Assembly (NCBI GenBank): GCA_965230605.1
Contig: CBDDLD010000004.1
Coordinates: forward strand, 248,001-312,000
DNA from: CBDDLD01 sp965230605
GTDB lineage: Bacteria > Bacteroidota > Bacteroidia > Flavobacteriales > Flavobacteriaceae
Direction: 5' to 3'
DNA length: 64,000 nucleotides
This document shows, piece by piece, positions 25,255 to 34,700 of this stretch (its first letter is position 1; each line of letters begins with the position of its first letter). The translations under genes and the position numbers were made by a program. The notes under the pieces were generated by a model. The model saw only the letters and a list, made by a program, of their open reading frames with translations, was not told where the DNA came from and made no database searches.

Positions 25255-26214
25255 TTGAAAAATATCAAAACCATCCTAAAAATAGCATTGCCTTTAATTT
25301 TAGGAATTGTACTAGTTTGGTATTCATTGTCTAAGATTTCGATAACAGAACTTCTCCAATATTTCAAAGATGCCGACTATGGATGGATAGGCTTAGGTGT
25401 ATTTTTAGGTCTGTTAAGTCATCTATCCAGAGCCTATCGCTGGAAGTTTATGATAGAACCTCTAGGTTACAAATTAAGACTTCCTAATAGTATCATGGCT
25501 GTATTTGCTACATACCTTATTAATTATACCGTACCTAGAGCTGGTGAAATAGCCAGAGCTTCAATAATTACTAATTATGAAGGGGTGCCTTTTGAAAAAG
25601 GGTTTGGAACTATTGTTTCTGAACGTATTGCCGACATGGTAGTCATGTTGCTTATTATTATTACAACACTTTTTTTGGAGTTTGACTTTATATACAAATT
25701 TTTTGAAGAGCGATTTGACCCTCAAAAAATTATAATTGCATTGGTCCTTTTATTAGTAGGTGCCGGGATTTTATTTATGTATATCAAGAAAAGTCAATCT
25801 AAGATTGCTCTAAAAATTAAAGGCTTGGTGTCCGGTTTTATTGAAGGTATACTGGTCATCTTTAAGATGAAACAAAAGTGGGCTTTTATTTTCCATACGT
25901 TCTTTATCTGGATCATGTATTTATTAATGTTTTATGTGACTTCCTTTGCTGTTGAAGAAACCTCAAATATTCCCGTAGCTGCCGTACTTATAGGGTTTAT
26001 ATCTGCTAGCTTTAGTATTGCTGCAACAAACGGAGGAATAGGCTCTTATCCGGTAGCTATTTATCTCGCTTTTAAGGTATTTAATATTGCTGAAGCACCA
26101 AGTTTGGCCTTTGGTTGGATCATGTGGACTTCGCAAACGCTAATGATCATAGTCATGGGTGGGCTGTCATTAATATATCTTCCGATCTACAATCGAAAAC
26201 ATCCAAGAGTATAG
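25255..26214 (+). CDS. lysylphosphatidylglycerol synthase TM-like (flippase-like domain) membrane protein
   Basis: A polytopic inner-membrane protein of 319 residues with about eight hydrophobic helices, of the UPF0104/flippase-like family (the membrane half of MprF). Recognised from SHLSRAYRWKFMIEPLGYK, NYTVPRAGEIARA and TNGGIGSYPVAIYLAF. It lacks the soluble aminoacyl-transferase half, so lysyl-PG synthesis is not expected; members of this family are thought to move lipids or polyprenols. The start is a TTG at 25255-25257, 4 bases after panD; the next Met is at about codon 66, inside the conserved region. Likely co-transcribed with panC-panD. Confidence 0.85.
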   Translation: MKNIKTILKIALPLILGIVLVWYSLSKISITELLQYFKDADYGWIGLGVFLGLLSHLSRAYRWKFMIEPLGYKLRLPNSIMAVFATYLINYTVPRAGEIARASIITNYEGVPFEKGFGTIVSERIADMVVMLLIIITTLFLEFDFIYKFFEERFDPQKIIIALVLLLVGAGILFMYIKKSQSKIALKIKGLVSGFIEGILVIFKMKQKWAFIFHTFFIWIMYLLMFYVTSFAVEETSNIPVAAVLIGFISASFSIAATNGGIGSYPVAIYLAFKVFNIAEAPSLAFGWIMWTSQTLMIIVMGGLSLIYLPIYNRKHPRV

Positions 26215-26255
26215 ATTTTTTTTTAACTTGCTTTAAGTTTAAGCTAACCAAAAAC

Positions 26256-27404
26256 ATGAAGCACTTCATTATCTTATTGCTGTTAGGGGGATTCTGCAGT
26301 AATTTATCAGCACAAGCTACTTACGAAGAATTTCAATCTGAAAAATTAGGAGAAACCAGAGGGCTAAAAATTCAATTGCCTAGGAACTATGATCCGGATG
26401 CTAAAAAGGAATATCCACTGGTTTTGGTATTGGATGGGGATTATCTTTTTGAACCTGTTGCCGGAAATGTAGATTACCAAGCCTATTGGGAGGATATCCC
26501 GGATTGTATTGTTGTAGGGGTAAAGCAAAACAATTCCAGAGAAGATGACTTTTATTATTCTGAAGACGATTATTTTCCTGCCGATACCGGAGCAAGTTTC
26601 TATGAATTTATTGCAGGGGAATTAATCCCATATATCAATAAAAACTACAATACATCCGACTTCAGAATTATCGTAGGGCACGATATGGCTGCAAATTTCA
26701 GCAATTACTTTTTGTTTAAAAACCCACCTTTATTTAGAGCGTATATAGGATTAAGCCCGGATTTTGCGCCAGAGATGGTAAGTCGGTTAGAGCAGCGTTT
26801 ACCAGGGCTAGAGCAGGAGGTTTTTTATTACATGGCTACAGCGGATGGGGACTTAAAGGCTCTGAAATCGAGTATTGAAGAATGTCATGCAAAATTAGGA
26901 AAGCTGGAAACTGAAAAGGTGAATTACAAGTTTGACAGTTTCGAGGATGCCAACCATTACTCATTAGTTGGAAGAGGTATTCCAAAGGCGCTCAATCAAA
27001 TATTTGAAATGTATAAGCCGATCAATGCCAAAGAATATAAGGAGAAAGTACTGACATATGAAGGCTCTCCGTATGATTATCTGATTGAGAAGTATGAAAA
27101 AATTGAGTACTTCTATGGCTTTAAAAAAGAAATCATTGAGAACGATATAAGAGCCATTGCAGCGGCTTCTAACAAAAAAGAAGATCTAGAGTCCTTAGAG
27201 AATTTAGCTAAACTAGTGAAGAAGAACTTTCCGGATTCAATGCTCAGAACGTACTACATGGGAATGTATTATGAAAAATCTGGAAACCTAAAAAAGGCAT
27301 TACACCAATACCAGTCCGGCTTATTACTGGAACCTTCGCAGTACATTGACAAGGAATTAATGCTAGATAAAATGTACGACATTAAAGAAGCATTAAACGA
27401 TTAG
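26256..27404 (+). CDS. exported alpha/beta hydrolase-fold protein with Asp at the nucleophile elbow and C-terminal TPR-like helices (copy 1)
   Basis: A 382-residue exported protein of the esterase D / enterochelin-esterase-like fold. The ATG at 26256 gives a signal peptide (MKHFIILLLLGGFCSNLSAQ); a longer frame back to 26115 runs into the upstream gene and is not used. YPLVLVLDGDYLF, the elbow IVGHDMAANF and the C-terminal His234 in DANHYSLV fit the fold. The expected GHSxG is GHDMA, with Asp143 where the Ser nucleophile should be. After residue 290 helices like LRTYYMGMYYEKSGNLKKAL resemble a TPR. It is followed by a paralogue of the same design, so this is a tandem duplication. Catalytic activity is doubtful or different. 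Confidence 0.82.
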   Translation: MKHFIILLLLGGFCSNLSAQATYEEFQSEKLGETRGLKIQLPRNYDPDAKKEYPLVLVLDGDYLFEPVAGNVDYQAYWEDIPDCIVVGVKQNNSREDDFYYSEDDYFPADTGASFYEFIAGELIPYINKNYNTSDFRIIVGHDMAANFSNYFLFKNPPLFRAYIGLSPDFAPEMVSRLEQRLPGLEQEVFYYMATADGDLKALKSSIEECHAKLGKLETEKVNYKFDSFEDANHYSLVGRGIPKALNQIFEMYKPINAKEYKEKVLTYEGSPYDYLIEKYEKIEYFYGFKKEIIENDIRAIAAASNKKEDLESLENLAKLVKKNFPDSMLRTYYMGMYYEKSGNLKKALHQYQSGLLLEPSQYIDKELMLDKMYDIKEALND

Positions 27405-27423
27405 TGTATTTCATCGAAAAAAG

Positions 27424-27454
27424 TTGACGTTATGACGATGATTTAGTAAGTTTG
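27424..27454 (+). promoter_or_regulatory. promoter of the second hydrolase-like gene
   Basis: TTG at 27424-27426, a 20-base spacer, and exact TAAGTTTG at 27447-27454. The predicted start near 27461 gives a 22-base leader before the ATG at 27483. This is the best two-part match in the window and shows that copy 2 has its own promoter. Confidence 0.65.
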
Positions 27455-27482
27455 GTAGACCAAAGCTAAACCTACTAACATT

Positions 27483-28664
27483 ATGAAAAAGACAATATGT
27501 ACCCTATTAACTATTGTTTTCTGCCTTTCCGTTTCTGCACAAGTCAAATATGAAGAGATTAATTCTTCAAGATTAAATGCTGAACGTCAGTTAAAAATAA
27601 AACTTCCTAAGAACTACGATCCATCGTCTGAACTTAAACACCCTTTAATTATTGTTTTTGATGGGGATTATCTGTTCGAGCCTGTGGTAGGGCAAGTAGA
27701 ATATCAAACCTACTTTGATGATATGCCCGGCTCTATTGTTGTTGGTGTAGTACAAGGAAAGGAACGCTTTTATGATGGTTATTATGATGAAGCTACTGGT
27801 ATGCCAACTGAATCAGGTCTACGCTTTCATCAATTTGTAGCGGAAGAGTTATTACCTTATCTAGATGATCGTTATAAGACCAGTAAATTTAAAGTAGCTG
27901 TTGGTCATGACCGCATGGGGAACTTTATCAATTCGTTTTTGTTTAAAGGTGATCAGGCATTTCAAGCTTATGTATGTATCAGCCCGGATCTACAAGGGAC
28001 ATTAAAAGCACAATTAGCATCACGATTAGAGTATATAAAGGAAGACATCTTCTACTATATGGCCACATCCGACAAAGATATCAGGCATATAAAACAAGCT
28101 GTTAACGAGGTCAATCAAGAGATCAAGCAAGTTGAGAATCAAAACCTGACCTATTATTTCGATGAGTTTAAAAACGATACACACTACACCTTAGTAACCA
28201 GTGCCATATCCAGAGCATTTGATAAAATATTCGACCTCTATAAACCTTTGCGAGAAAAAGAATTAGAGGAGAAAGTGCTGCCATATGAAGGGACTTTAGA
28301 TGAATATCTTGTAGATCGTTATGATCGCATAGAAGAACTTTTTGGAATTACTAAACCTATCACGGAAGAAGAATTTGAAAAAGTGGTTAAGGTCGCTGAA
28401 GAGCGCGAAGATCTAGAATCTCTGTACAAAATAGGTAAGCTCGCCAAGAAGTTGAATCCTGAGTCTTTATTAGGAACCTACTACTTAGCATTACATTCTG
28501 AGAAGATAGGCAAAACAAAGAAAGCGGTTAAGCTATATGAAGATGCCTTAACCTTAGATGAGACTAGTCATATCAATAGAGAATTCATTATGTCCCAAGT
28601 TGAAAAACTGAATGTTGTTGCAGAAGAAAATGAAGAAGAAGAGGAAGAGGATAATAAACCATAA
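27483..28664 (+). CDS. exported alpha/beta hydrolase-fold protein with Asp at the nucleophile elbow and C-terminal TPR-like helices (copy 2)
   Basis: A 393-residue paralogue of the preceding gene, collinear throughout: signal peptide ending VSAQ, HPLIIVFDGDYLFEPV, elbow VAVGHDRMGNF with Asp143, and His234 in NDTHYTLV at exactly the same residue numbers as copy 1. The C-terminal part (LLGTYYLALHSEKIGKTKKAV) is TPR-like and ends in a run of about ten Glu and Asp. The Ser-to-Asp change is thus shared and older than the duplication. Asp nucleophiles occur in haloalkane dehalogenases and epoxide hydrolases, so activity is possible but unproven. Periplasmic by its signal peptide; it has its own promoter. 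Confidence 0.82.
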   Translation: MKKTICTLLTIVFCLSVSAQVKYEEINSSRLNAERQLKIKLPKNYDPSSELKHPLIIVFDGDYLFEPVVGQVEYQTYFDDMPGSIVVGVVQGKERFYDGYYDEATGMPTESGLRFHQFVAEELLPYLDDRYKTSKFKVAVGHDRMGNFINSFLFKGDQAFQAYVCISPDLQGTLKAQLASRLEYIKEDIFYYMATSDKDIRHIKQAVNEVNQEIKQVENQNLTYYFDEFKNDTHYTLVTSAISRAFDKIFDLYKPLREKELEEKVLPYEGTLDEYLVDRYDRIEELFGITKPITEEEFEKVVKVAEEREDLESLYKIGKLAKKLNPESLLGTYYLALHSEKIGKTKKAVKLYEDALTLDETSHINREFIMSQVEKLNVVAEENEEEEEEDNKP

Positions 28665-28678
28665 AATGTCTTAAATTT

Positions 28679-28705
28679 AGCCATTCGTAAATTTCTTGAA
28701 TGGCT
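28679..28705 (+). promoter_or_regulatory. hairpin that contains the radA start codon
   Basis: Perfect 8-bp inverted repeat AGCCATTC (28679-28686) and GAATGGCT (28698-28705) with 11 bases between. The ATG of radA (28700-28702) is inside the 3' arm, so in mRNA the start codon could be hidden in a stem. Confidence 0.5.
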
Positions 28706-30058
28706 AAAGTAAAAACAACCTTTTTTTGTCAGAACTGTGGAGCTCAATATGCCAAATGGCAAGGACAATGTACTTCGTGTAAACAATGGAATACTATTGT
28801 AGAAGAGGTGATTCAAAAGCCTGAAAAAGAAGATTGGAAACCCTCTAATGACGCTGTAAAACGCGTGTCAAAACCTCTTAAGATCAATGAGATTGATAGC
28901 TCTAAAGAATCGCGACTAGATCTTAAAGATTCTGAATTTAACCGTGTATTAGGAGGAGGACTTGTTCCTGGATCACTTACCTTATTGGGGGGTGAACCTG
29001 GTATTGGGAAAAGTACCTTACTACTTCAAATAGCATTACAATTACCTTATAAAGTACTATATGTTTCGGGCGAAGAGAGTCAAAAGCAAATAAAGATGCG
29101 CGCTGAGCGCATTCAGCCTAACGATAACAATTGCTACATCTTAACCGAAACCAAAACACAGCATATTTTTAAGCAAATAGAAGCCTTAGAACCAGAGATG
29201 GTGGTTATTGATTCTATTCAAACACTGCATAGCGATTATATTGAAGCCTCATCCGGGAGTATTTCTCAGATTAAACAATGCACTACGGAATTGATTAAAT
29301 ATGCTAAGGAAACCGCTACTCCGGTACTGCTTATCGGTCACATTACTAAAGATGGGCATATTGCCGGGCCAAAGATATTAGAACACATGGTGGATACGGT
29401 TCTACAATTTGAAGGCGATCGGAATTTTGTATTTCGAATGCTTAGATCTCATAAGAATCGATTTGGGTCTACCAATGAACTAGGAATTTATGAGATGCAA
29501 GGCTCGGGATTACGAGAAGTGACCAATCCGTCAGAAATACTGATCTCTAAAAAGGACGAAGAACTCTCAGGAAATACTATAGCAGCCACCATAGAAGGGA
29601 TGCGCCCACTCATGATAGAAGTGCAAGCTTTGGTAAGTAGTGCGGTTTATGGGACACCACAACGTTCAGCGACTGGCTTCAATGCGAAACGCCTCAATAT
29701 GATCTTAGCGGTTTTAGAAAAACGAGCAGGTTTTAGATTGGCTGCTAAAGATGTGTTTTTAAATATCACTGGAGGAATAACAGTAGATGATCCTGCTATT
29801 GATTTGGCAGTTGTGGCAGCCATCCTATCTTCTAATGAAGATGTGGCTGTACCAAGCGATTATTGTTTTGCTGCTGAAGTAGGACTTTCCGGAGAGATCC
29901 GCCCGGTATCAAGAGTAGAGCAACGCATCTTAGAAGCTCAAAAATTAGGATTTTCAACCATCTTTGTATCAAAATATAATACCATAACACTAAAAGACAC
30001 TCAGATCAAGATTCAGAAAATAACGAAGATTGAGGACCTTATAGGCTACTTGGTATAA
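28700..30058 (+). CDS. radA: DNA repair protein RadA (RecA-like, branch migration)
   Basis: ATPase that assists RecA in recombination by driving branch migration. The N-terminal zinc finger has CQNC and CTSC (Cys10, 13, 24, 27). The RecA core follows, with the Walker A GGEPGIGKSTLLLQ, Walker B MVVIDSIQTL and the RadA-specific HKNRFGSTNELG. A Lon-like domain ends the protein (GGITVDDPAIDLAVVAAILSS). The length of 452 is normal. The ATG lies in a perfect 8-bp inverted repeat, which may affect translation. It stands alone between the hydrolase pair and a sulfatase. Confidence 0.97.
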   Translation: MAKVKTTFFCQNCGAQYAKWQGQCTSCKQWNTIVEEVIQKPEKEDWKPSNDAVKRVSKPLKINEIDSSKESRLDLKDSEFNRVLGGGLVPGSLTLLGGEPGIGKSTLLLQIALQLPYKVLYVSGEESQKQIKMRAERIQPNDNNCYILTETKTQHIFKQIEALEPEMVVIDSIQTLHSDYIEASSGSISQIKQCTTELIKYAKETATPVLLIGHITKDGHIAGPKILEHMVDTVLQFEGDRNFVFRMLRSHKNRFGSTNELGIYEMQGSGLREVTNPSEILISKKDEELSGNTIAATIEGMRPLMIEVQALVSSAVYGTPQRSATGFNAKRLNMILAVLEKRAGFRLAAKDVFLNITGGITVDDPAIDLAVVAAILSSNEDVAVPSDYCFAAEVGLSGEIRPVSRVEQRILEAQKLGFSTIFVSKYNTITLKDTQIKIQKITKIEDLIGYLV

Positions 30059-30059
30059 A

Positions 30060-30253
30060 TAGATATGCAGTATTAGGCTTTGGGAATGTCCTCATAAAAG
30101 GATAAAATCCTTACATAGCCATTCAGAAAAATGATTGGGAGACCTGGTGCCGGTGAGCTGAAGTAGGAGAAATTATTAATACACGCCTTGACGCGGTTCT
30201 ATTTAACGAAACAAACTAAACAATTACTAGAGAATTAATAACTTAGATTACAA
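30060..30253. other. non-coding stretch between radA and sulfatase
   Basis: No gene. It starts with a weak palindrome AAGGAT-AAA-ATCCTT (30098-30112) that may end radA transcription. A locally GC-richer part follows at about 30138-30205, with small stems such as CGC...GCG near 30183-30197. It does not match a riboswitch or tRNA I know. It may be a decayed gene end or an unknown RNA. Confidence 0.3.
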
Positions 30254-30265
30254 ATGCTTATCAAT

Positions 30266-31624
30266 ATGAAAAAAACAACGCTACTTCTAATCCTCGTTAC
30301 CATATGCTTTGCATGCAAGAAAGAAACAAAAGACACTTCTACTTCAGAAATTGAAACTTCTGAAAAGCCAAATATTGTACTACTTGTCGGTGACGACCAA
30401 GGTTATCCCTATTTCGGATTTATGGGAGCCGATTACATACAGACTCCAAATATGGATGCACTGGCAGCAAGCGGAACCCTGTTTACGGAAGGGTATGTGC
30501 CTCAAAATCATTGTCGACCATCATTGCAGACATTAATGACAGGGACCTTGCCAATTAACCATGCACAAGATGTTGAAGCACTGATTAAGGAAAAGAATAT
30601 TCCTGACAGTGCTAAAGTAAATTTTAGACACCATGCCATGAAGTATTTTGAAACACTCCCTAGAATTTTATCTAAGCAAGGATATACCAGTTTTCAAGGA
30701 GGAAAATGGTGGGAGTTCAATTACCAGAATGGCGGTTTTGATGAAGGCATGACCAAAGGCTGGGAAAAAGAAGATAAAGCTAAAAAGGATTGGTTTTTAC
30801 AATTTATGGGAGGTGATGGTAGACAATTGGCCCGAGCCACAATGCAACCGGTTTATGATTATGTGGAGAAAAATAATGAAAAGCCTTTCTTTATATGGTT
30901 TGCTCCGGAATTACCACATTATCCATTTGATGCTCCTGATAAGTACTACAACATCTATAAGGACAAAGACATGACTGAATCCGCGAAACGCTATTATGCA
31001 AATTGTACCTGGTTTGATGATGGGGTCGGCGAATTAGTGCGATTCTTAAAAGAGAAAGGAGAGTTTGATAATACTCTATTTGTCTATGTGAATGACAACG
31101 GATGGGAGCAAGAACCTCACCAGGAGTTTAGACACGATTCCTTACGCTGGCACAATGGAGGTGATAAAGGAAAACTTTCTGTATATGATCAATCCTTTAG
31201 AACACCGATCATCTTTTCATGGAAAGATAAGATCAAAGCTGGGGCAACCTCAAAAGCCTTGATGCATAGTGCAGATATTCCGGCCACTATTCTGGATTAT
31301 ATCGATGTAAAAGTGCCAGATAATTATTTTGGGAGATCCTATAAACCTTTGGTAGAGGATACATCAAAAAGAGACCGTAATATCATCATTGGGAAAGCTA
31401 CTCAGATGCGTTCAGAGGAGGATATGATGGGAATGAAAATTGAAGCGTATTGGGCGCGTACCGATGATTGGTTTTTTCAATGGAATTTGACGACAGAAAC
31501 CATCGGATTATTCGACATGAATACGGACCCTAGAAATGATAATAATCTGGCAGAATCTAATGCAGAATTGGTTGAAGACTTTAAGCAACGCATAGAGAAT
31601 TGGAAAAATGAAAGAATGCAATAG
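30266..31624 (+). CDS. sulfatase-family lipoprotein with a variant catalytic motif
   Basis: Alkaline-phosphatase-fold sulfatase of 452 residues. The ATG at 30266 gives a lipoprotein signal (TICFAC, Cys17); an ATG four codons earlier is possible. Metal-binding Asp pair in LLVGDDQGYPYFG, later YVNDNGWEQ and the HNGGDKGKLSVYDQSFRTP block fit a formylglycine sulfatase. The key motif is CRPSLQTLMTG (Cys83): it has Cys, Pro and the TG end but Leu at the position that is Arg in CxPxR. No SusC/D pair or maturase gene is near. It may desulfate a marine polysaccharide, but it could also be a phosphonate- or other ester-hydrolysing relative. Confidence 0.85.
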   Translation: MKKTTLLLILVTICFACKKETKDTSTSEIETSEKPNIVLLVGDDQGYPYFGFMGADYIQTPNMDALAASGTLFTEGYVPQNHCRPSLQTLMTGTLPINHAQDVEALIKEKNIPDSAKVNFRHHAMKYFETLPRILSKQGYTSFQGGKWWEFNYQNGGFDEGMTKGWEKEDKAKKDWFLQFMGGDGRQLARATMQPVYDYVEKNNEKPFFIWFAPELPHYPFDAPDKYYNIYKDKDMTESAKRYYANCTWFDDGVGELVRFLKEKGEFDNTLFVYVNDNGWEQEPHQEFRHDSLRWHNGGDKGKLSVYDQSFRTPIIFSWKDKIKAGATSKALMHSADIPATILDYIDVKVPDNYFGRSYKPLVEDTSKRDRNIIIGKATQMRSEEDMMGMKIEAYWARTDDWFFQWNLTTETIGLFDMNTDPRNDNNLAESNAELVEDFKQRIENWKNERMQ

Positions 31625-31700
31625 TAAATAAGATAATTATCTAAAAAGTAAAACCTCTTTTTTTAAGCGTATTTCGATATGCTATGTCCTTAAAATTCTT

Positions 31701-31708
31701 TAATTTCG
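31701..31708 (+). promoter_or_regulatory. candidate -7 element before ileS
   Basis: TAATTTCG (7 of 8), 22 bases before the ileS ATG. No TTG at -33. A 12-bp palindrome AGATAATTATCT lies upstream at 31631-31642. Confidence 0.3.
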
Positions 31709-31730
31709 CGTTCTTAAATGAAACTGAATA

Positions 31731-34700
31731 ATGAGCGCAAAGTTCACTGAATATAAAGGACTTAACTTGCCTAAAGTCGCTGAGGAGATCAGCAACTATT
31801 GGGAGGCTAATAATATCTTCGAAAAAAGTGTTTCGACAAGAGAAGGTAAAGCACCTTATGTCTTTTTTGAAGGCCCACCATCAGCCAATGGATTACCGGG
31901 CGTTCATCACGTATTAGCCAGAGCGATTAAAGACATCTTTCCACGTTACAAAACCATGAAAGGCTTTCAGGTAAAACGTAAAGCCGGATGGGATACCCAC
32001 GGACTACCTGTAGAGCTAGGGGTAGAGAAAGAATTAGGTATTACCAAAGAAGATATTGGTACTAAGATCACTGTTGAGGAGTACAATGAAGCGTGTAAGA
32101 AAGCCGTCATGCGCTATACGGATATCTGGAACGATCTTACTGTGAAAATGGGGTATTGGGTAGATATGGATGATCCATACATTACCTATAAGTCCAAGTA
32201 TATGGAAAGTGTATGGTGGTTATTGAAGCAGATCTATGATAAGCAACTGCTTTACAAAGGCTATACGATTCAGCCCTATTCACCAAAAGCCGGTACAGGT
32301 TTAAGCTCGCACGAGTTAAATCAACCGGGAACCTATCAAGATGTGACGGATACTACGGTTGTGGCTCAGTTTAAAGCGAAACCGGAAACCTTAGCTGATG
32401 TTCTACAAGGTTTTGATAATGTTCACTTTTTAGCATGGACGACAACACCATGGACCTTACCAAGTAATACGGCGCTCACGGTTGGGCCTAAGATTGATTA
32501 TGTATTGGTAAGTACTTATAACCAATACACTTTTGAGCCTATCCAAGTGGTTTTAGCAAAGGCACTCGTAGGGAAGCAATTCTCAGGAAAGTATGAGCAA
32601 GTTGAAGACGCTTCAGGTTTAGAAGGGTATACATCAGATGCTAAGAAAATACCATTCTATATAACTAAAGAATTTAAGGGTAAAGATTTAGTAGGTATTC
32701 GCTATGAACAACTGCTAGATTATGCCTTACCAAACGATAATCCGGAAAATGCCTTTAGAGTAATTTCAGGAGATTTTGTGACTACCGAAGACGGTACCGG
32801 TATTGTGCACACCGCACCAACATTTGGTGCTGATGATGCCTTGGTGGCGAAGCAAGCAACACCAGAAGTGCCACCAATGCTAGTTAAGGATGAGAATGAT
32901 AATCTAGTGCCATTAGTAGACTTACAAGGACGTTTCCGTCCGGAGATGGGTGAGTTCGCAGGGAAATATGTAAAGAATGAATACTATGCCGATGGAGAAG
33001 CGCCTGAGAAGTCTGTAGATGTCGAACTGGCCATCAAACTAAAAACAGAAAATAAAGCCTTTAAGGTTGAAAAATATAAGCACAGCTACCCCAACTGCTG
33101 GCGAACCGATAAACCAATCTTATACTATCCTTTAGATTCGTGGTTTATTAAAGTTACGGAGGTTAAAGAGCGTATGCATGCACTGAATACCACCATTAAC
33201 TGGAAACCAAAATCTACAGGAGAAGGACGTTTCGGAAACTGGTTAGCCAATGCTAATGACTGGAACTTATCCCGAAGTCGTTTCTGGGGAATTCCATTAC
33301 CTATTTGGAGAACGGATGATGGAAAAGAGCAGATCTGCATAGGATCTGTAGAAGAGCTAAAAGCTGAAATGGCAAAAGCCGTTGAAGCTGGAGTTATGGA
33401 CAAGGATATCTTCGAAGATTTTGTTATTGGTGATATGTCTGAAGCTAACTATGATACCATAGATCTTCACAAAAATGTTGTCGACAAGATCATTTTGGTG
33501 TCACCATCAGGGCAACCAATGAAGCGCGAGTCAGACCTGATTGATGTATGGTTCGATTCGGGGTCTATGCCTTATGCACAATGGCACTATCCGTTTGAGA
33601 ACAATGCTTTGATCGATAATAACGAAGCCTTCCCGGCGAACTTTATCGCGGAAGGTGTAGATCAGACCAGAGGATGGTTCTACACACTACATGCTATCGG
33701 AACTATGGTGTTCGATTCTGTAGCCTATAAGAATGTCGTATCTAACGGACTGGTTCTGGATAAGAACGGACAAAAGATGTCAAAACGTTTAGGGAATGCT
33801 GTAGACCCGTTTGAAACTTTGAGCAAGTATGGTGCTGATGCTACGCGTTGGTACATGATCAGTAATGCAAATCCGTGGGATAACCTAAAGTTTGATAGCG
33901 AAGGCATTGAAGAAGTCAAACGTAAGTTCTTCGGAACACTTTACAATACCTATTCGTTCTTTGCACTATATACCAATCTGGATAAATTCGATTACAGTGA
34001 AGCCGATATTCCAATAGCGGAACGCCCGGAATTGGACCGTTGGATATTATCCGAACTGCATACCCTCATTAAGAAAGTAGATGAGTTCTATGCTGATTAT
34101 GAGCCAACAAAGGCAGCAAGAGCGATTTCTAATTTCACACAAGAGTTCTTAAGTAATTGGTATGTAAGGCTAAGTAGAAGACGTTTCTGGAAAGGCGATT
34201 ATCAGACCGATAAGATATCAGCCTACCAAACTTTATACACCTGTATGCTGACCATAGCCAAGCTTGGTGCGCCAATAGCACCATTTTATATGGATCAGCT
34301 ATATCAGGATTTAATACGCGTTACCGGTAAAGAAGGGTTTGAAAGTGTGCATCTGGCAGAGTTCCCTAAATATGATAATACCTTCATTGATAAGGCTCTG
34401 GAACGAAAAATGGAAAATGCACAAACAATATCCTCTTTAGTTTTATCGTTACGTGCTAAGGAAAAGATCAAAGTGCGTCAGCCGTTGCAAAAGATTATGA
34501 TCCCTGTAGATAGTGCTGAGCAGAAGCATGAAATATTAGCAGTTTCTGATCTTATAAAACATGAAGTGAATGTGAAAAGTATTGAGCTTTTAGAGGACGC
34601 CTCTGATATTTTAGTGAAGCAAATAAAGCCGAATTTCAAGGTTTTAGGCCCTCGATTTGGGAAGGATATGAAGCTGATAGCAAGTGCTATTAGTGGGTTT

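Noticed and set aside
26115..26255. N-terminal extension of the first hydrolase-like gene
   Set aside because: It overlaps the end of the flippase-like gene and would hide a clear signal peptide that starts at 26256.
30131..30166. 11-codon frame in the radA-sulfatase gap
   Set aside because: Too short and with a stop immediately upstream; not supported as a gene.
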